From Marinovum sp. (GTDB lineage: Bacteria; Pseudomonadota; Alphaproteobacteria; Rhodobacterales; Rhodobacteraceae): a stretch of 64,000 nt of DNA. The number at the start of each line of letters is the position of its first letter. Within the stretch, counting starts at the first letter, position 1. Of the stretch, positions 20,922 through 31,305 are shown piece after piece. Made by a program: the position numbers and the translations under genes. The notes beneath the pieces were generated by a model. The model was not told the DNA's origin, did no database searches, and saw only the letters and a program-made list of their open reading frames with translations. The stretch is from NCBI GenBank assembly GCA_022447495.1, contig JAKVBH010000017.1, forward strand, positions 26,915-90,914. The letters are read 5' to 3'.

Positions 20922-21365
20922 TCAGGATGTCTCATACGTTTGGGTCGAGATATCCCTCTGATGAGAGGCCATCAGCCACCAAGCAAGCAGCGGAAACCCC
21001 ACCAGTTCAAATGCCAGTGACGGGACGATTGCGACGCTAAATATGACCTCAGGGTTCATGTTGCTGAAGCGAAACAGCCCAGCGATTGCGATCATAGCCG
21101 ATAGGATAATCAAGGTTGACCGGAAGAGGCGCAGTGCAAAGCCGCCGATGATGAACACGGCCCCGACGCCAAACCAGACCCCACCAATGAACCGAATGTG
21201 GCTATCTTGCGCATGGAAAACCGCAGCATCTGTGATCGCCACAAAGTCACGCGTCGATTGCCAGCCCAATGTCTTGATCCCGCCCAAGCCCACATTCAAG
21301 CCCAAGAGGACGATCGCAATGCCAACGATCACAACAACCAAATTCAGTAGTTTCACCTTGTTCAT
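20922..21365 (-). CDS. DUF4345-like small membrane protein
   Basis: Four predicted TM segments and SHIRFIGGVWFGVGAVFI; similar pattern to the 24040 gene. Confidence 0.6.
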   Translation of the reverse strand: MNKVKLLNLVVVIVGIAIVLLGLNVGLGGIKTLGWQSTRDFVAITDAAVFHAQDSHIRFIGGVWFGVGAVFIIGGFALRLFRSTLIILSAMIAIAGLFRFSNMNPEVIFSVAIVPSLAFELVGFPLLAWWLMASHQRDISTQTYETS

Positions 21366-21404
21366 TTCACATCTCCTGACTGAGACTCAGTGTGTTTTTA
21401 ATAT

Positions 21405-21469
21405 TTGGTACGCGTTCCATATAAAATGAAAACTTGACCATGCAAGATGTATTTGGCACGCGTACTAAA
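21405..21469. promoter_or_regulatory. Two TetR-type operator-like sites in a divergent promoter
   Basis: TTGGTACGCGTTCCAT (21405-21420) and TTTGGCACGCGTACTAAA (21452-21469), related imperfect palindromes around ACGCGT between the DUF4345 and TetR genes. Confidence 0.6.
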
Positions 21470-21491
21470 AAAATTTGAAGAGGGCCCGACT

Positions 21492-22103
21492 ATGGCTAGA
21501 ACCGTCGGCAGACCGCCCCGTAGCGCGGCGGAAATTCAGGAGTTCCGGTCAAAAATCGGCCGACACGCGCTTGAGATTTACCGCGCGGAGGGCTTTGGAG
21601 CGGTGTCAATGCGCCGTTTGGCCAGGGAGGTCGGTTGTGCGCCGATGACAATCTATGCGCATTTCGAGGGCAAGACGGACATTCTGCGATACCTTTGGGC
21701 AGACGTCCTCACGGACATGTCAAATGATATCCAGGCAAAGCTGACGCGAATTGTTGGTCCCAGTGAACGGTTGGAGACAGCCGCACACGCTTTTGTCGCG
21801 TATTGGATCGCTCACCCAGATCATTTTCGACTTGTCTTTATGTCCAACGACGTGACCCGGTCGGATGTTAGAGCGTTTGTAACGGAGGACGCGACACGCG
21901 CCCACATTCAGGTATTTTCGGACTTGATCCGAGACGTTCTTTCGGAAGAACACGACGTGAAAATGAGAACGGATACACTCATATCTGGAATGATCGGCAT
22001 CGCTCTTTGTATGAATACGATTGGGGACTACCCATGGGCCGACGTGACGTTGATGACCAAACAACTCCTCACAAGCACTCTCGCGAAGGCGACATCGCAA
22101 TGA
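21492..22103 (+). CDS. TetR/AcrR family transcriptional regulator
   Basis: HTH GFGAVSMRRLAREVGCAPMTIYAHFEGKTDILRYLW; start ATG at 21492. Confidence 0.9.
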   Translation: MARTVGRPPRSAAEIQEFRSKIGRHALEIYRAEGFGAVSMRRLAREVGCAPMTIYAHFEGKTDILRYLWADVLTDMSNDIQAKLTRIVGPSERLETAAHAFVAYWIAHPDHFRLVFMSNDVTRSDVRAFVTEDATRAHIQVFSDLIRDVLSEEHDVKMRTDTLISGMIGIALCMNTIGDYPWADVTLMTKQLLTSTLAKATSQ

Positions 22104-22122
22104 GCGCAAGTGCAGGGCTTTC

Positions 22123-22650
22123 TCATGGGACCTCAATTTGGTTCAAGGCCCAGGACCGAATGGCGTCCCAATCCCGATAATCACCCTCTTTCACGCCCGT
22201 GGCGATCGACGACACCTTTAGCGCAAAACGAGCTGGCCAAGGGGTGCGCGAAAACTGAAGCGCGCCGGCAAACCCGCCAATGGTCACCGGTTTCACATCT
22301 GAGGCCAGAGAACGGAGTGTGTCAGCATACCTTTCGGCCTTGCGCATTGCTGCTGGGGTCGGTTTCGCCAGCGTGAGGCAGGTGAAAAAGAATGCGACCC
22401 GGATCTTGCTCAGAACTGTCTCGTTCTCCCTCACGAAGGTTGTCGCGTCTGGCAACCAACGATCGTATCGGATTGCGCCGCCAATAATGACGCTGTCATA
22501 GGTGTCCAGGTCATTCACCTCCGAAAGCGGTTTGACTGTGATTGAGGCCCCTTGCTCTGACAAGACACTGCCCATGAATGTGGCAACCTCTGCGGTGGAT
22601 CCGAGCTTGCTGTCGAACGTCACGAGGACCTTATTGTTTGGTTTCTTCAT
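22123..22650 (-). CDS. Flavodoxin-domain protein
   Basis: VLVTFDSKLGSTAEVATFMGSVLSEQGASI...DTYDSVIIGGAIRYDRW, flavodoxin/HemG-like pattern. Confidence 0.75.
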   Translation of the reverse strand: MKKPNNKVLVTFDSKLGSTAEVATFMGSVLSEQGASITVKPLSEVNDLDTYDSVIIGGAIRYDRWLPDATTFVRENETVLSKIRVAFFFTCLTLAKPTPAAMRKAERYADTLRSLASDVKPVTIGGFAGALQFSRTPWPARFALKVSSIATGVKEGDYRDWDAIRSWALNQIEVP

Positions 22651-22812
22651 GAAGTGTCCCATGCGAGTGACTGTAATAGAGCGGTTTCCCGCCCCGCCTG
22701 ACGATCAACCAATCCTGCAAAGGCGCGGCGCAGAACGCATTGGCACGCGCCGCCAGAGTTTGAGCTATGGGCGCCAATTTGCAGCTTGCGCGCCTTCAGC
22801 TATCTTCACCGA

Positions 22813-23825
22813 ATGGGATGGATTTCGACAGTCTTCGTAAACAAAGCACTTGATGCAGCTGTCGCTCTCGACTGCGTCGATCCAGACGCACGGTCGGCAC
22901 TTTTCGCAAGCGTTGGGTTGGACCCTATGGCTCCTGCTGACGCCCGCGCAATGATCGCGGATGGCGATTTTTTGGCTTGCTTGAGCGTATTGCCGACCTT
23001 GCTGATCGTGGTCGATCGGTACCAATTCACATGGGGGCGTCAATGCGATGTGATGACTATGGCGCGTTTGGGCTTGCGTTCAAATCTGCCCCCAATCTTC
23101 TCGGGTCCTACGCTCGTGTCGAACGCTTCGGGAAAGTCGTGACCTCGATTGCGAATTTCCGTGTTGAAGGTTCTGGAAACTCTGTCTTTATGGAGGTTAT
23201 TCAGGGACAGCACCCGCGTCTTGGGCTCAAGATGACCAACGCGTTGGCTTTGGCCGCTGCGATGTCGCTCAGCCGGGAAGTAAGCGACAATGACTTTTCT
23301 CCAATCGCGGTTCATTTTATGGGCGATCGCCCCCAAGATGATGACATGTATCACGCGCATTTCCGGTGCCCAATTCACTTCAATGCGGATCGCGACGCAC
23401 TTGAGATCACAACAACTCAAGCACGCCAGGCCAATCGTTTGTCTGACGATGGCATGTCCCGATTTTTTGAGGAACATCTCGACAACCAGCTCAGACAAAT
23501 CAACGCAACGTCCGACCTTGAGCGGCGTATTCTGGATCAGATCGGCGAGGCGTTGAGCGAGGGTGTGCCCACGCTTGCTGAGGTTGCCGGGGGTATCGGA
23601 ATGAGCAGTAGAACTTTGCAACGTCGCCTTTCGGTCGAAGGCCTTGCCTACAAAGACTTGGTGACAGACGCGCGCAAATCGTTGTCTGAGCAGCTACTGC
23701 GACGGACGGACTATGCCTTGGCAGAGGTCGCCTTCCTAACCGGCTTCTCCGACCAGAGCACCTTTACCCGCGCCTTCAAACGCTGGCATGGGTTGACGCC
23801 CGCGCACTATCGTCGCGGCGCATAG
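22813..23825 (+). pseudogene. AraC family transcriptional regulator, apparent frameshift near 22968
   Basis: Frame of 22786 carries the N-terminus up to ...MIADGDFLA. Frame of 22977 carries LLERIADLADRGRSVPIHMG... to the C-terminal AraC HTH. The break falls at a T6 run. Confidence 0.8.
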
Positions 23826-24039
23826 CCTCAAATTCCTACCGCCGACCTAAACACCGCAGCACCTTGGCGTCTTGGGCCCAAACACTGGCGCCTGATGCAA
23901 ATACCGTTGCAGCCTGCTGCGGCTATCCCTTGGCCATCAAATCCACCGATCGACTGGGCCAAATTGGCACAAACGATCGCCTGACCGGGCAAATGGACCA
24001 AAGTGGCCGAATGCCCTGTAGCCAAAAGGAACAACGCAG

Positions 24040-24468
24040 ATGCACCTTACTCGTTTTCAGAAGATCACCCTCGGGATCAGTGGCCTTACGGCAGTGGCGA
24101 TTGGCACTTTGATCACTTTGACACCTCATGCCTTCTACGCCAGCTATGGCATCGCACTTGGGCAGGACCCCAACCTTCTGAGCGAGCTTCGGGCGCCAGG
24201 CGCAGGACTAGCGATATTTGGGGCACTAATGCTGTCAGGCGTCTTCCGCGCATCTTTGGCGCAAATCGCGGCAGCCGTCGCGTTGACGGTCTACCTCGCT
24301 TTCCCCTTTGGGCGCATCGTGGGCATCGCCATGGATGGCATGCCGTCAGGCAGTGTGATTAGCGCTCTGGTGTTTGAGGTTGTGATCGCGGTCCTTCTGC
24401 TCGCCGCGTTCAAGCCGACAGGCACGACGGGGTCCAACCGGGAGCGGTTTGTCGACCTCGCGGGCTAA
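24040..24468 (+). CDS. DUF4345 family membrane protein
   Basis: 142 aa, four TM segments, LTPHAFYASYGI...ELRAPGAGLAIFGALM. Confidence 0.75.
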   Translation: MHLTRFQKITLGISGLTAVAIGTLITLTPHAFYASYGIALGQDPNLLSELRAPGAGLAIFGALMLSGVFRASLAQIAAAVALTVYLAFPFGRIVGIAMDGMPSGSVISALVFEVVIAVLLLAAFKPTGTTGSNRERFVDLAG

Positions 24469-24648
24469 TCCGTCTGTTGCCGCGTGGGCGGTTCTGGGGT
24501 GCCGCCATTTCGAAGCGGGTTGACTTTCGAGGCTGGGGACGTTGCAGTTTTTGACTCAGTGGCCATTTTCTCGATCAGGCGCGGCCTTGCGATTTGCGTG
24601 ACTTTGGACTTCAATTTCCAATCACGAAAATCAATCGTCCGAGCCGCC

Positions 24649-25560
24649 ATGATAAAAAGCCAGATCACGCTCAAGCAACTTGAAGCCTTTGCTTTTGTTG
24701 TCGACACCGGCACATTTCGCGCGGCGGCCGCAGCGCTGGGCACCACGCAACCCAACATCTCCTCTCGGATGTCCGCGTTGGAATCTGCCTTGGATGTCAG
24801 GCTTCTCTATCGCGATGCGGGCTCGGTCCGATTGACCGAGAAAGGTACAGAGCTCTTGGTTCTCACCCGGGATATATTGCGCGCGGGTGAAGCATTGCTT
24901 GAGGCAGCCGGGCGCCAAGACATGATCGAAGAACGTCTGCGGTTGGGGGTCACGGAATTGGTGGCGTGTACCTGGCTGCAGAGTTTTCTGCGACGTTTGC
25001 GCCAAGATTATCCCAACTTGCGCGTGGAGTTGGAGGTTGATTTGTCACGCCAAATCGAAGAGCGCTTGCGCGAGGGTCAGATCGACTTGGCCCTGCAAAA
25101 TGGCCCCTTTGCGTTTCAGACTGCACGACAACAGCCGCTCGCCCGGGAAACGTATGTTTGGGTGGCCAATGCGGAGCTCGCCCAAGGTTTGGCGGCAGGG
25201 CCATCCGTCGAGCGGTTCTTTGACAGATCTGTGTTGACCCATGCGCGGCACACCGAAGCTGGGCGGGCCTTGCATGAGCTGGCGACGGCGCGGGGCTATG
25301 ACACGAGCCGGATCGTGCATTCCAGCGCGCTGTCGGCCTGTGTCCCGATGGTAATTGAGGGCATGGGCGTTGCGCTTTTGCCTGGATCGCTTGTGTCGGC
25401 GGATTTGGATGCGGGACGGTTGGTGACTCTCACCTCAGACTGGACGGCCCCCGATCTGGCTTTCTTTGCGCGCTACAACGCGGATCGTGCGCCGCGGTTT
25501 GTGGCCAAGGCCAGCGATATCGCTGCCTCTCTGCGTCCCGCGCAGGCGGACGATCCATAA
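24649..25560 (+). CDS. LysR family transcriptional regulator
   Basis: HTH ITLKQLEAFAFVVDTGTFRAAAAALGTTQPNISSRMSALE; start ATG at 24649. Confidence 0.9.
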   Translation: MIKSQITLKQLEAFAFVVDTGTFRAAAAALGTTQPNISSRMSALESALDVRLLYRDAGSVRLTEKGTELLVLTRDILRAGEALLEAAGRQDMIEERLRLGVTELVACTWLQSFLRRLRQDYPNLRVELEVDLSRQIEERLREGQIDLALQNGPFAFQTARQQPLARETYVWVANAELAQGLAAGPSVERFFDRSVLTHARHTEAGRALHELATARGYDTSRIVHSSALSACVPMVIEGMGVALLPGSLVSADLDAGRLVTLTSDWTAPDLAFFARYNADRAPRFVAKASDIAASLRPAQADDP

Positions 25561-25653
25561 AATTAATCAGCCTAAGAAAATCAATTGATTTGATTTTTGC
25601 ACCCGTCAGACGGCATGTCAGCGGGTAAGAGCGCAGTCGATTTGGAGATATAG

Positions 25654-27732
25654 ATGAAGGCCGGGTCAATTCGTATGGGCGTTGATATTGGGGGGACGTT
25701 CACCGATGTCGTGTTGGAAAATGAGGGCACGCTGCACTCGATCAAGGTTCTGACCACATACGCCGCGCCGGAGAACGCCATCATTGATGGGATGCATCAG
25801 GTCTGTGCCAAAGCCGGTGTGACGTCTGATCAGATCGCGCAAATCATCCACGGTACCACGTTGGCCACCAATGCGTTGATCGAACGGCGCGGCGCCAAGA
25901 CGGCGCTTATCACCACGGAGGGCTTTCGCGATGTCATCGAAATGCGCACCGAAAGTCGATTTGAACAATATGACCTGAACCTTAACTTACCGGATCCGCT
26001 GCTCCCACGACACATGCGGTTTACGGTGCCAGGGCGGGTAAATGCCAAGGGTGAGATATTGATGCCGTTGGCGCGTGCGGATGTCGAGACGGTGGTGGAT
26101 CGCATTGCTGAGGCCGGGTTTGAAAGCGTCGCGGTCGGTCTGATCCACTCTTACCTCAACCCCACCCATGAACAGTTGGTGCGTGACGTGTTGATCGAGA
26201 AGCTCCCCCATGTGTCGGTGTCGATTTCCTCCGAGGTTTCGCCCCAGATGCGCGAATACGAACGCTTCAATACGGTTGTGGCCAATGCCTATATCAAGCC
26301 GCTCATGGCCTCTTACCTCGGCCGCCTTGAGGAGCGCTTGCGCGGCGAAGGTGTGGGGTGCCGTATCTTCTTGATGCATTCGGGCGGCGGGATCATCTCG
26401 CTTCAAAACGCTGCTGATTTCCCGGTGCGCTTGGTGGAAAGCGGCCCCGCCGGGGGTGCTGTTTTTGCCGCCCATATCGCGGCGCGGTATGGGTTGGACA
26501 AGGTCTTGTCCTTCGACATGGGCGGCACGACCGCCAAGATTTGCCTAATTAAACACCAAACGCCCAAGACGTCCCGCGTGTTCGAAGTGGCGCGGACCTA
26601 CCGCTTCAAAAAGGGGTCGGGCATGCCAATCTCGATCCCGGTGATCGACATGGTGGAGATCGGCGCCGGTGGGGGGTCTTTGGCCCATGTCGATGGGATG
26701 CAGCAAATCCGCGTCGGTCCAGAGAGCGCGGGCTCGGAACCAGGTCCGGCATGCTACGGCCGCGGAGGTGAACGACCAGGAGTGACGGATGCTGATCTGG
26801 TGCTTGGCAAACTCGACCCCGAGAGCTTCGCGGGTGGATCGATCACGCTCCATCCCGACAGTTCAGAGACAGCCCTCCGTGCGCATGTCGGCACCAAACT
26901 CGACATGGGCCCCGTCGAAGCGGCCTTTGGTGTGGCCGAAGTGGTTGATGAAAACATGGCCAACGCCGCCCGTGTCCATGCAGTGGAAAACGGCGAAGAC
27001 CTCAGCGAATACACGATGATCGCCTTTGGCGGCGCGGCCCCTTTGCATGCCGGACGTCTGTGCGAAAAACTGGGAGTCGACCGTTTGTTGGTGCCGCCGG
27101 GCGCAGGCGTTGGCTCCGCCATCGGCTTTTTGCGGGCCCCCTTTAGCTTTGAGGCCAACCGCTCGGTCTACATGAAGCTCAGCGACTTTGATGCCCCCAC
27201 AATCAAGCGCCTTTTGAGCGATCTCAAAGACGAAGCGACCGGGTTCGTGCGCACTTGTGACGCGGTCAGTCCCATCCTGTCCGAATTCAAAGTCTACATG
27301 CGTTACTCGGGCCAGGGGTGGGAAATCCCCATTGATTTGACCGAAGCGCAGGCGATGGACCCCGACTCCGCGACATTCGAGGCGCGCTTTGAAGAGGAAT
27401 ATACCAAGCTCTTTGGGCGTCCGGTCGCGGGCATGGATATTGAGATCACTGTCTGGTCGGTGAACGCCACGACGCCCCCCGAAGAGGCGCCGCGCATCAC
27501 GACAACCGATGGTCATCTGAGCGCTGTGCCCATGGGCACGCGTCATCTTTTTGATGCGGCTTCAAACGCTTTTCTCGACGCAAGCCTCATTGATCGCGCC
27601 TCCATGGCGTCGGGGCAGCGGGCCTTGGGGCCAGCGGCGGTCACAGAAGCTGAAACCACAATCATCGTGCCCGCGAGCCGGGATGCGATCCAACAGCCGG
27701 ATGGCTGCATCGACATTGTCAGGAAAGGATAG
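25654..27732 (+). CDS. hyuA: Hydantoinase/oxoprolinase family subunit A
   Basis: MGVDIGGTFTDVVL, HGTTLATNALIERRG, SFDMGGTTAKICLI. Confidence 0.92.
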   Translation: MKAGSIRMGVDIGGTFTDVVLENEGTLHSIKVLTTYAAPENAIIDGMHQVCAKAGVTSDQIAQIIHGTTLATNALIERRGAKTALITTEGFRDVIEMRTESRFEQYDLNLNLPDPLLPRHMRFTVPGRVNAKGEILMPLARADVETVVDRIAEAGFESVAVGLIHSYLNPTHEQLVRDVLIEKLPHVSVSISSEVSPQMREYERFNTVVANAYIKPLMASYLGRLEERLRGEGVGCRIFLMHSGGGIISLQNAADFPVRLVESGPAGGAVFAAHIAARYGLDKVLSFDMGGTTAKICLIKHQTPKTSRVFEVARTYRFKKGSGMPISIPVIDMVEIGAGGGSLAHVDGMQQIRVGPESAGSEPGPACYGRGGERPGVTDADLVLGKLDPESFAGGSITLHPDSSETALRAHVGTKLDMGPVEAAFGVAEVVDENMANAARVHAVENGEDLSEYTMIAFGGAAPLHAGRLCEKLGVDRLLVPPGAGVGSAIGFLRAPFSFEANRSVYMKLSDFDAPTIKRLLSDLKDEATGFVRTCDAVSPILSEFKVYMRYSGQGWEIPIDLTEAQAMDPDSATFEARFEEEYTKLFGRPVAGMDIEITVWSVNATTPPEEAPRITTTDGHLSAVPMGTRHLFDAASNAFLDASLIDRASMASGQRALGPAAVTEAETTIIVPASRDAIQQPDGCIDIVRKG

Positions 27733-27736
27733 ACTT

Positions 27737-29446
27737 ATGGCGCAAGATCATTCCAAAGTCGCCTATCAGGTCATGTGGAACCGCTTGATCTCAGTGGTCG
27801 AAGAACAAGCGCAAGCACTTGTGCGCACTGCGTTTTCAACTTCGGTGCGCGAGGCGGGGGACCTTTCTGCGGGTGTCTATGACACCCATGGAAACATGCT
27901 GGCCCAAGCGGTCACCGGCACGCCGGGCCACGTCAATGCTATGGCTGATGCCGTGGCCCATTTCATCCGCCGCATTGGGCGCGGCAACATGTTTGAGGGC
28001 GATGTCTACATCACCAATGACCCTTGGGAGGGGACCGGCCATCTCCATGACATCACCATGGTCACGCCGTCGTTTTACAAGGGCACTTTGGTGGGTTTTT
28101 TTGCCTGTACCGCCCATGTCGTCGACATCGGTGGTCGCGGCTTTGGGGCGGATGCGCAAAGCGTTTATGAAGAAGGGATTTATATCCCGATCATGAAGTT
28201 TGCCGACCAAGGCATGGTCGACGACAGTCTGGTGCGGATCATCCGGGGCAATGTGCGCGAACCCGATCAATTAATCGGTGACATCTACGCGCTGGCCACG
28301 TGCAATGAGATCGGACATCGGCGTTTGGTGGACATGATGGAGGAGTTTGACCTCGCCGATCTCGATGGCATCGCCGCGTTCATCCTGGACAATTCGCGGC
28401 GCGCCACAATCGCGGCCATTGCCGCGCTGCCCCAAACCTCGGCCACGGGTGAAATGACCATGGACGGTTTCGACGTGCCCATCACGTTGAAGGTAAAGGT
28501 GAGTGTCGAAGGGGATCGGATTGTGACCGATTTTGGCGGCACATCGGGGGTCGACAGAAAGGGCATCAATTGCCCGCTCGTCTACACCAAAGCCTATGCC
28601 TGCTACGCGCTCAAAGTGGCGATTGCACCTGAAATCCCAAACAACGCCGCCTCGCTCGCACCGTTTGAAATCATCGCGCCGGAGAATTCCATCGTCAACG
28701 CGCTGCACCCGGCTCCTGTTGCTCTGCGCCACATCGTGGGGCATTTCGTGCCTGACGCCGTCTATGACGCTTTTGACAAGATCGTGCCGGGATTGGTGCC
28801 TGCGGAAGGGGCGGGATGTCTGTGCAATTTCCAAATGAGCCTGCGCCCGCGCAGCGATGCACCTGGACCTCCAGACGCCAAGCGCTCGGAAGTGTTGACG
28901 TTCAACTCCGGCGGCTCGGGCGCCCGTCCTGCGCATGATGGCATGAACGCAACTGCCTTTCCGTCTGGCGTGATGACCATGCCCATCGAGGCCACGGAAC
29001 ACGCAGGCCCCGTTATCATCTGGCGTAAGGAATTGCGTCCCGACAGCGGTGGCGCGGGCAATACGCGCGGCGGTCTGGGGCAATACATGGAAGTCGGCGC
29101 CCAAGCTGGCCATGAGTTCGACATTCAAGCGATGTTTGACCGTGGTGCGCATCCCGCTCGGGGCCGCCGCGGCGGCCAGAACGGGGCGCCCACCACGATC
29201 GCGCAAGATGACGGCACAGCCATGCGCGTCAAAGGCAAACAATTTGTGCCCCACGGCCGCAAGGTGGTGATGGCGTTTCCTGGGGGGGCTGGCTACGGCG
29301 ATCCGTCTGCGCGGCCCAAGGCGTTGGTGAAACGCGATTTGGCGCGGGGGTACATTTCGATCGAAACGGCTCAGCGGGACTACGGCCTTTCCGATGAAGA
29401 CATCGCCTCTGTCCACGCCGCAGTGGCACGCGGAGATGACGTATGA
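27737..29446 (+). CDS. hyuB: Hydantoinase B / oxoprolinase family subunit B
   Basis: NRLISVVEEQAQALVRTAFSTSVREAGDLSAGVYD...; start ATG at 27737, not 27551. Confidence 0.92.
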   Translation: MAQDHSKVAYQVMWNRLISVVEEQAQALVRTAFSTSVREAGDLSAGVYDTHGNMLAQAVTGTPGHVNAMADAVAHFIRRIGRGNMFEGDVYITNDPWEGTGHLHDITMVTPSFYKGTLVGFFACTAHVVDIGGRGFGADAQSVYEEGIYIPIMKFADQGMVDDSLVRIIRGNVREPDQLIGDIYALATCNEIGHRRLVDMMEEFDLADLDGIAAFILDNSRRATIAAIAALPQTSATGEMTMDGFDVPITLKVKVSVEGDRIVTDFGGTSGVDRKGINCPLVYTKAYACYALKVAIAPEIPNNAASLAPFEIIAPENSIVNALHPAPVALRHIVGHFVPDAVYDAFDKIVPGLVPAEGAGCLCNFQMSLRPRSDAPGPPDAKRSEVLTFNSGGSGARPAHDGMNATAFPSGVMTMPIEATEHAGPVIIWRKELRPDSGGAGNTRGGLGQYMEVGAQAGHEFDIQAMFDRGAHPARGRRGGQNGAPTTIAQDDGTAMRVKGKQFVPHGRKVVMAFPGGAGYGDPSARPKALVKRDLARGYISIETAQRDYGLSDEDIASVHAAVARGDDV

Positions 29447-29527
29447 GCCAGCAAGGCGCGACTCAAAAGAGCGAGGACGCAATCATCTGTGAAGCGCCAT
29501 GATGGGCGCATCAACAGCAAGGTTCCA

Positions 29528-29551
29528 TCCTTGGGCCAATCGTCCCAAGGA
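29528..29551 (+). terminator. Hairpin after hyuB (possible terminator)
   Basis: TCCTTGGG-N8-CCCAAGGA perfect 8-bp arms, but no strong T tract. Confidence 0.35.
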
Positions 29552-29907
29552 CAACCCAGGCGCCATGGGTAAACTCCGCCGGGCAAAGTCGCGGCGCGCC
29601 GATCTTGTAACTGCCGGATGCTGATTGTCACGACGGCACGGCAGTCTCGTTTCTAACCGCCGCGCGCCGCATGTGTCTGGGCTCGCCGATCAGGCAAAAC
29701 CAAGGTGCTGCGTCTATCAACGTCTTAATCCTGGCAGCTTTTTGGTCGTCTTCGGCGGTTTTAAGATCGTGCACTGGATTATTCATTGAATGTGTCGCGG
29801 TCACGATCCGCGCTGGGGGTGTCAGACAGTTTTCTTGAGTGTTGTGGCAGACCCAAAAGGCTTAGCATCCTTTGACCACACCGCGCGGGGCTGGCGCTGG
29901 TTTTGGA

Positions 29908-30030
29908 GTTATCTGCACGATTTGGTGGGTGAAATGTGCAGATAACGCGCTTCAAGCCCCGGAGGTTTCCGGGGTCTGCAAAGCAGACGGATCAACAAAA
30001 GGCGCAATGGGCACCCGGCTTGTGGCCATT
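29908..30030 (+). ncRNA. Putative structured 5' leader of the livK operon
   Basis: Perfect 11-bp inverted repeat GTTATCTGCAC-N17-GTGCAGATAAC (29908-29946) with a further ATTT/AAAT pairing inside. Then CCCCGGA-ggtt-TCCGGGG (29957-29974), directly followed by TCTGC-aaa-GCAGA (29975-29987), then AATGG/CCATT (30006-30030). Confidence 0.45.
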
Positions 30031-30124
30031 CCCCTATCAAAAGGTTGACTCTTTTTCCTCAAGGTCGGAGGCATGGTACATGGCATCCAAGACCCGTCTG
30101 GGGTGCCAAAACAGGGAGAAGACA

Positions 30125-31255
30125 ATGAAAAACGTTTTACTTGCGACCGCGGCCGCAGCCGTCATGGCCGCGCCCGCTCTGGCCGATATCAAAGTTGGCA
30201 TGATCACAACTCTGTCCGGCGGTGGTGCCGGGTTGGGCGTCGACGTGCGCGATGGGTTCATGTTGGCGATCCAACAATCCGGTCGGGACGACATTGAGGT
30301 GGTGATCGAAGACGATCAGCGCAAACCAGATATCGCCGTCCAGCTGGCTGATAAAATGGTGCAATCTGAGAAGGTTGACGTGCTCACTGGTATCATCTGG
30401 TCGAACCTGGCCATGGCGGTTGTTCCCTCGGTGACGGCACAGGGCAAGTTCTATCTCTCGCCCAACGCGGGTCCATCGCCGCTGGCGGGCAAAGGCTGCC
30501 ACGAGAATTATTTCAACGTCGCATGGCAGAACGACAACCTGCACGAAGCCGCTGGGTCCTATGCCAACACAGCGGGCTATTCCAACAGCTTCATCATGGC
30601 GCCGAACTACCCGGCGGGCACCGATGCCCTGACCGGCTACAAACGGATGTTCGAAGGTGAGGTCGCCAACGAGGTCTACACCAAACTGGGTCAAACCGAC
30701 TACGCCGCCGAGATCGCTCAAATCCGCGCCTCCGGTGCCGATAGCGTCTATTTTTTCCTGCCCGGTGGCATGGGGATTTCCTTCCTCAAACAATACGCCG
30801 GCAGCGGCGTCGATCTTCCCGTTGTGGGGCCCGCTTTCAGCTTTGACCAAGGCATCTTGCAAGCTGTGGGCGACGCCGCTTTGGGCGTGGTGAACACTTC
30901 GCAGTGGAACAAAGACATCGACAATCCCACGAACGCTGCATTTGTTGAGAGCTTCCAAGCCGCCTATGGCCGCTTGCCGTCGCTTTATGCCAGCCAGGGG
31001 TTTGACACGGCGAATCTTCTGATCTCCGCCGTTGAAGCCGCCGATGTCAGCGACGCCGGAGCATTCCGCGATGCCCTACGTGCCGCGGATTTTGACAGCA
31101 CACGTGGCGATTTCGCGTTCGGGTCCAACCATCACCCAGTGCAAACCATCTATGCGCGTGAGGTGATCAAAGAGGGTGATGTCTTCACCAATAAGATCAT
31201 CGGCAAAGCGCTTGAAAACCACTCCGACGCCTACGCGGGTGAGTGCAAGATGTAA
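30125..31255 (+). CDS. ABC transporter substrate-binding protein (branched-chain amino acid/LivK family)
   Basis: Signal peptide MKNVLLATAAAAVMAAPALA, periplasmic-binding type I pattern, next to livHMGF. Confidence 0.88.
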   Translation: MKNVLLATAAAAVMAAPALADIKVGMITTLSGGGAGLGVDVRDGFMLAIQQSGRDDIEVVIEDDQRKPDIAVQLADKMVQSEKVDVLTGIIWSNLAMAVVPSVTAQGKFYLSPNAGPSPLAGKGCHENYFNVAWQNDNLHEAAGSYANTAGYSNSFIMAPNYPAGTDALTGYKRMFEGEVANEVYTKLGQTDYAAEIAQIRASGADSVYFFLPGGMGISFLKQYAGSGVDLPVVGPAFSFDQGILQAVGDAALGVVNTSQWNKDIDNPTNAAFVESFQAAYGRLPSLYASQGFDTANLLISAVEAADVSDAGAFRDALRAADFDSTRGDFAFGSNHHPVQTIYAREVIKEGDVFTNKIIGKALENHSDAYAGECKM

Positions 31256-31305
31256 TCAGTCTCCCCGCCGCCTTCCCCGGCGGTGGGCTTTGATAGCCGC
31301 GGTTC

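Noticed and set aside
27551-27736. Upstream start of the hyuB ORF at 27551
   Set aside because: It overlaps hyuA out of frame. The ATG at 27737 with aggaaagg upstream fits the family N-terminus.
28271-29482. 403-aa minus-strand ORF opposite hyuB (and other long antisense ORFs, e.g. 9420-10316, 30137-30958, 41941-42711)
   Set aside because: Shadow ORFs from GC-rich codon bias opposite well-supported genes; compositionally odd, with no recognisable domains.
29908-30030. Guanidine-I (ykkC) riboswitch as an explanation for the livK leader
   Set aside because: The conserved core sequences I recall for that class are not present.
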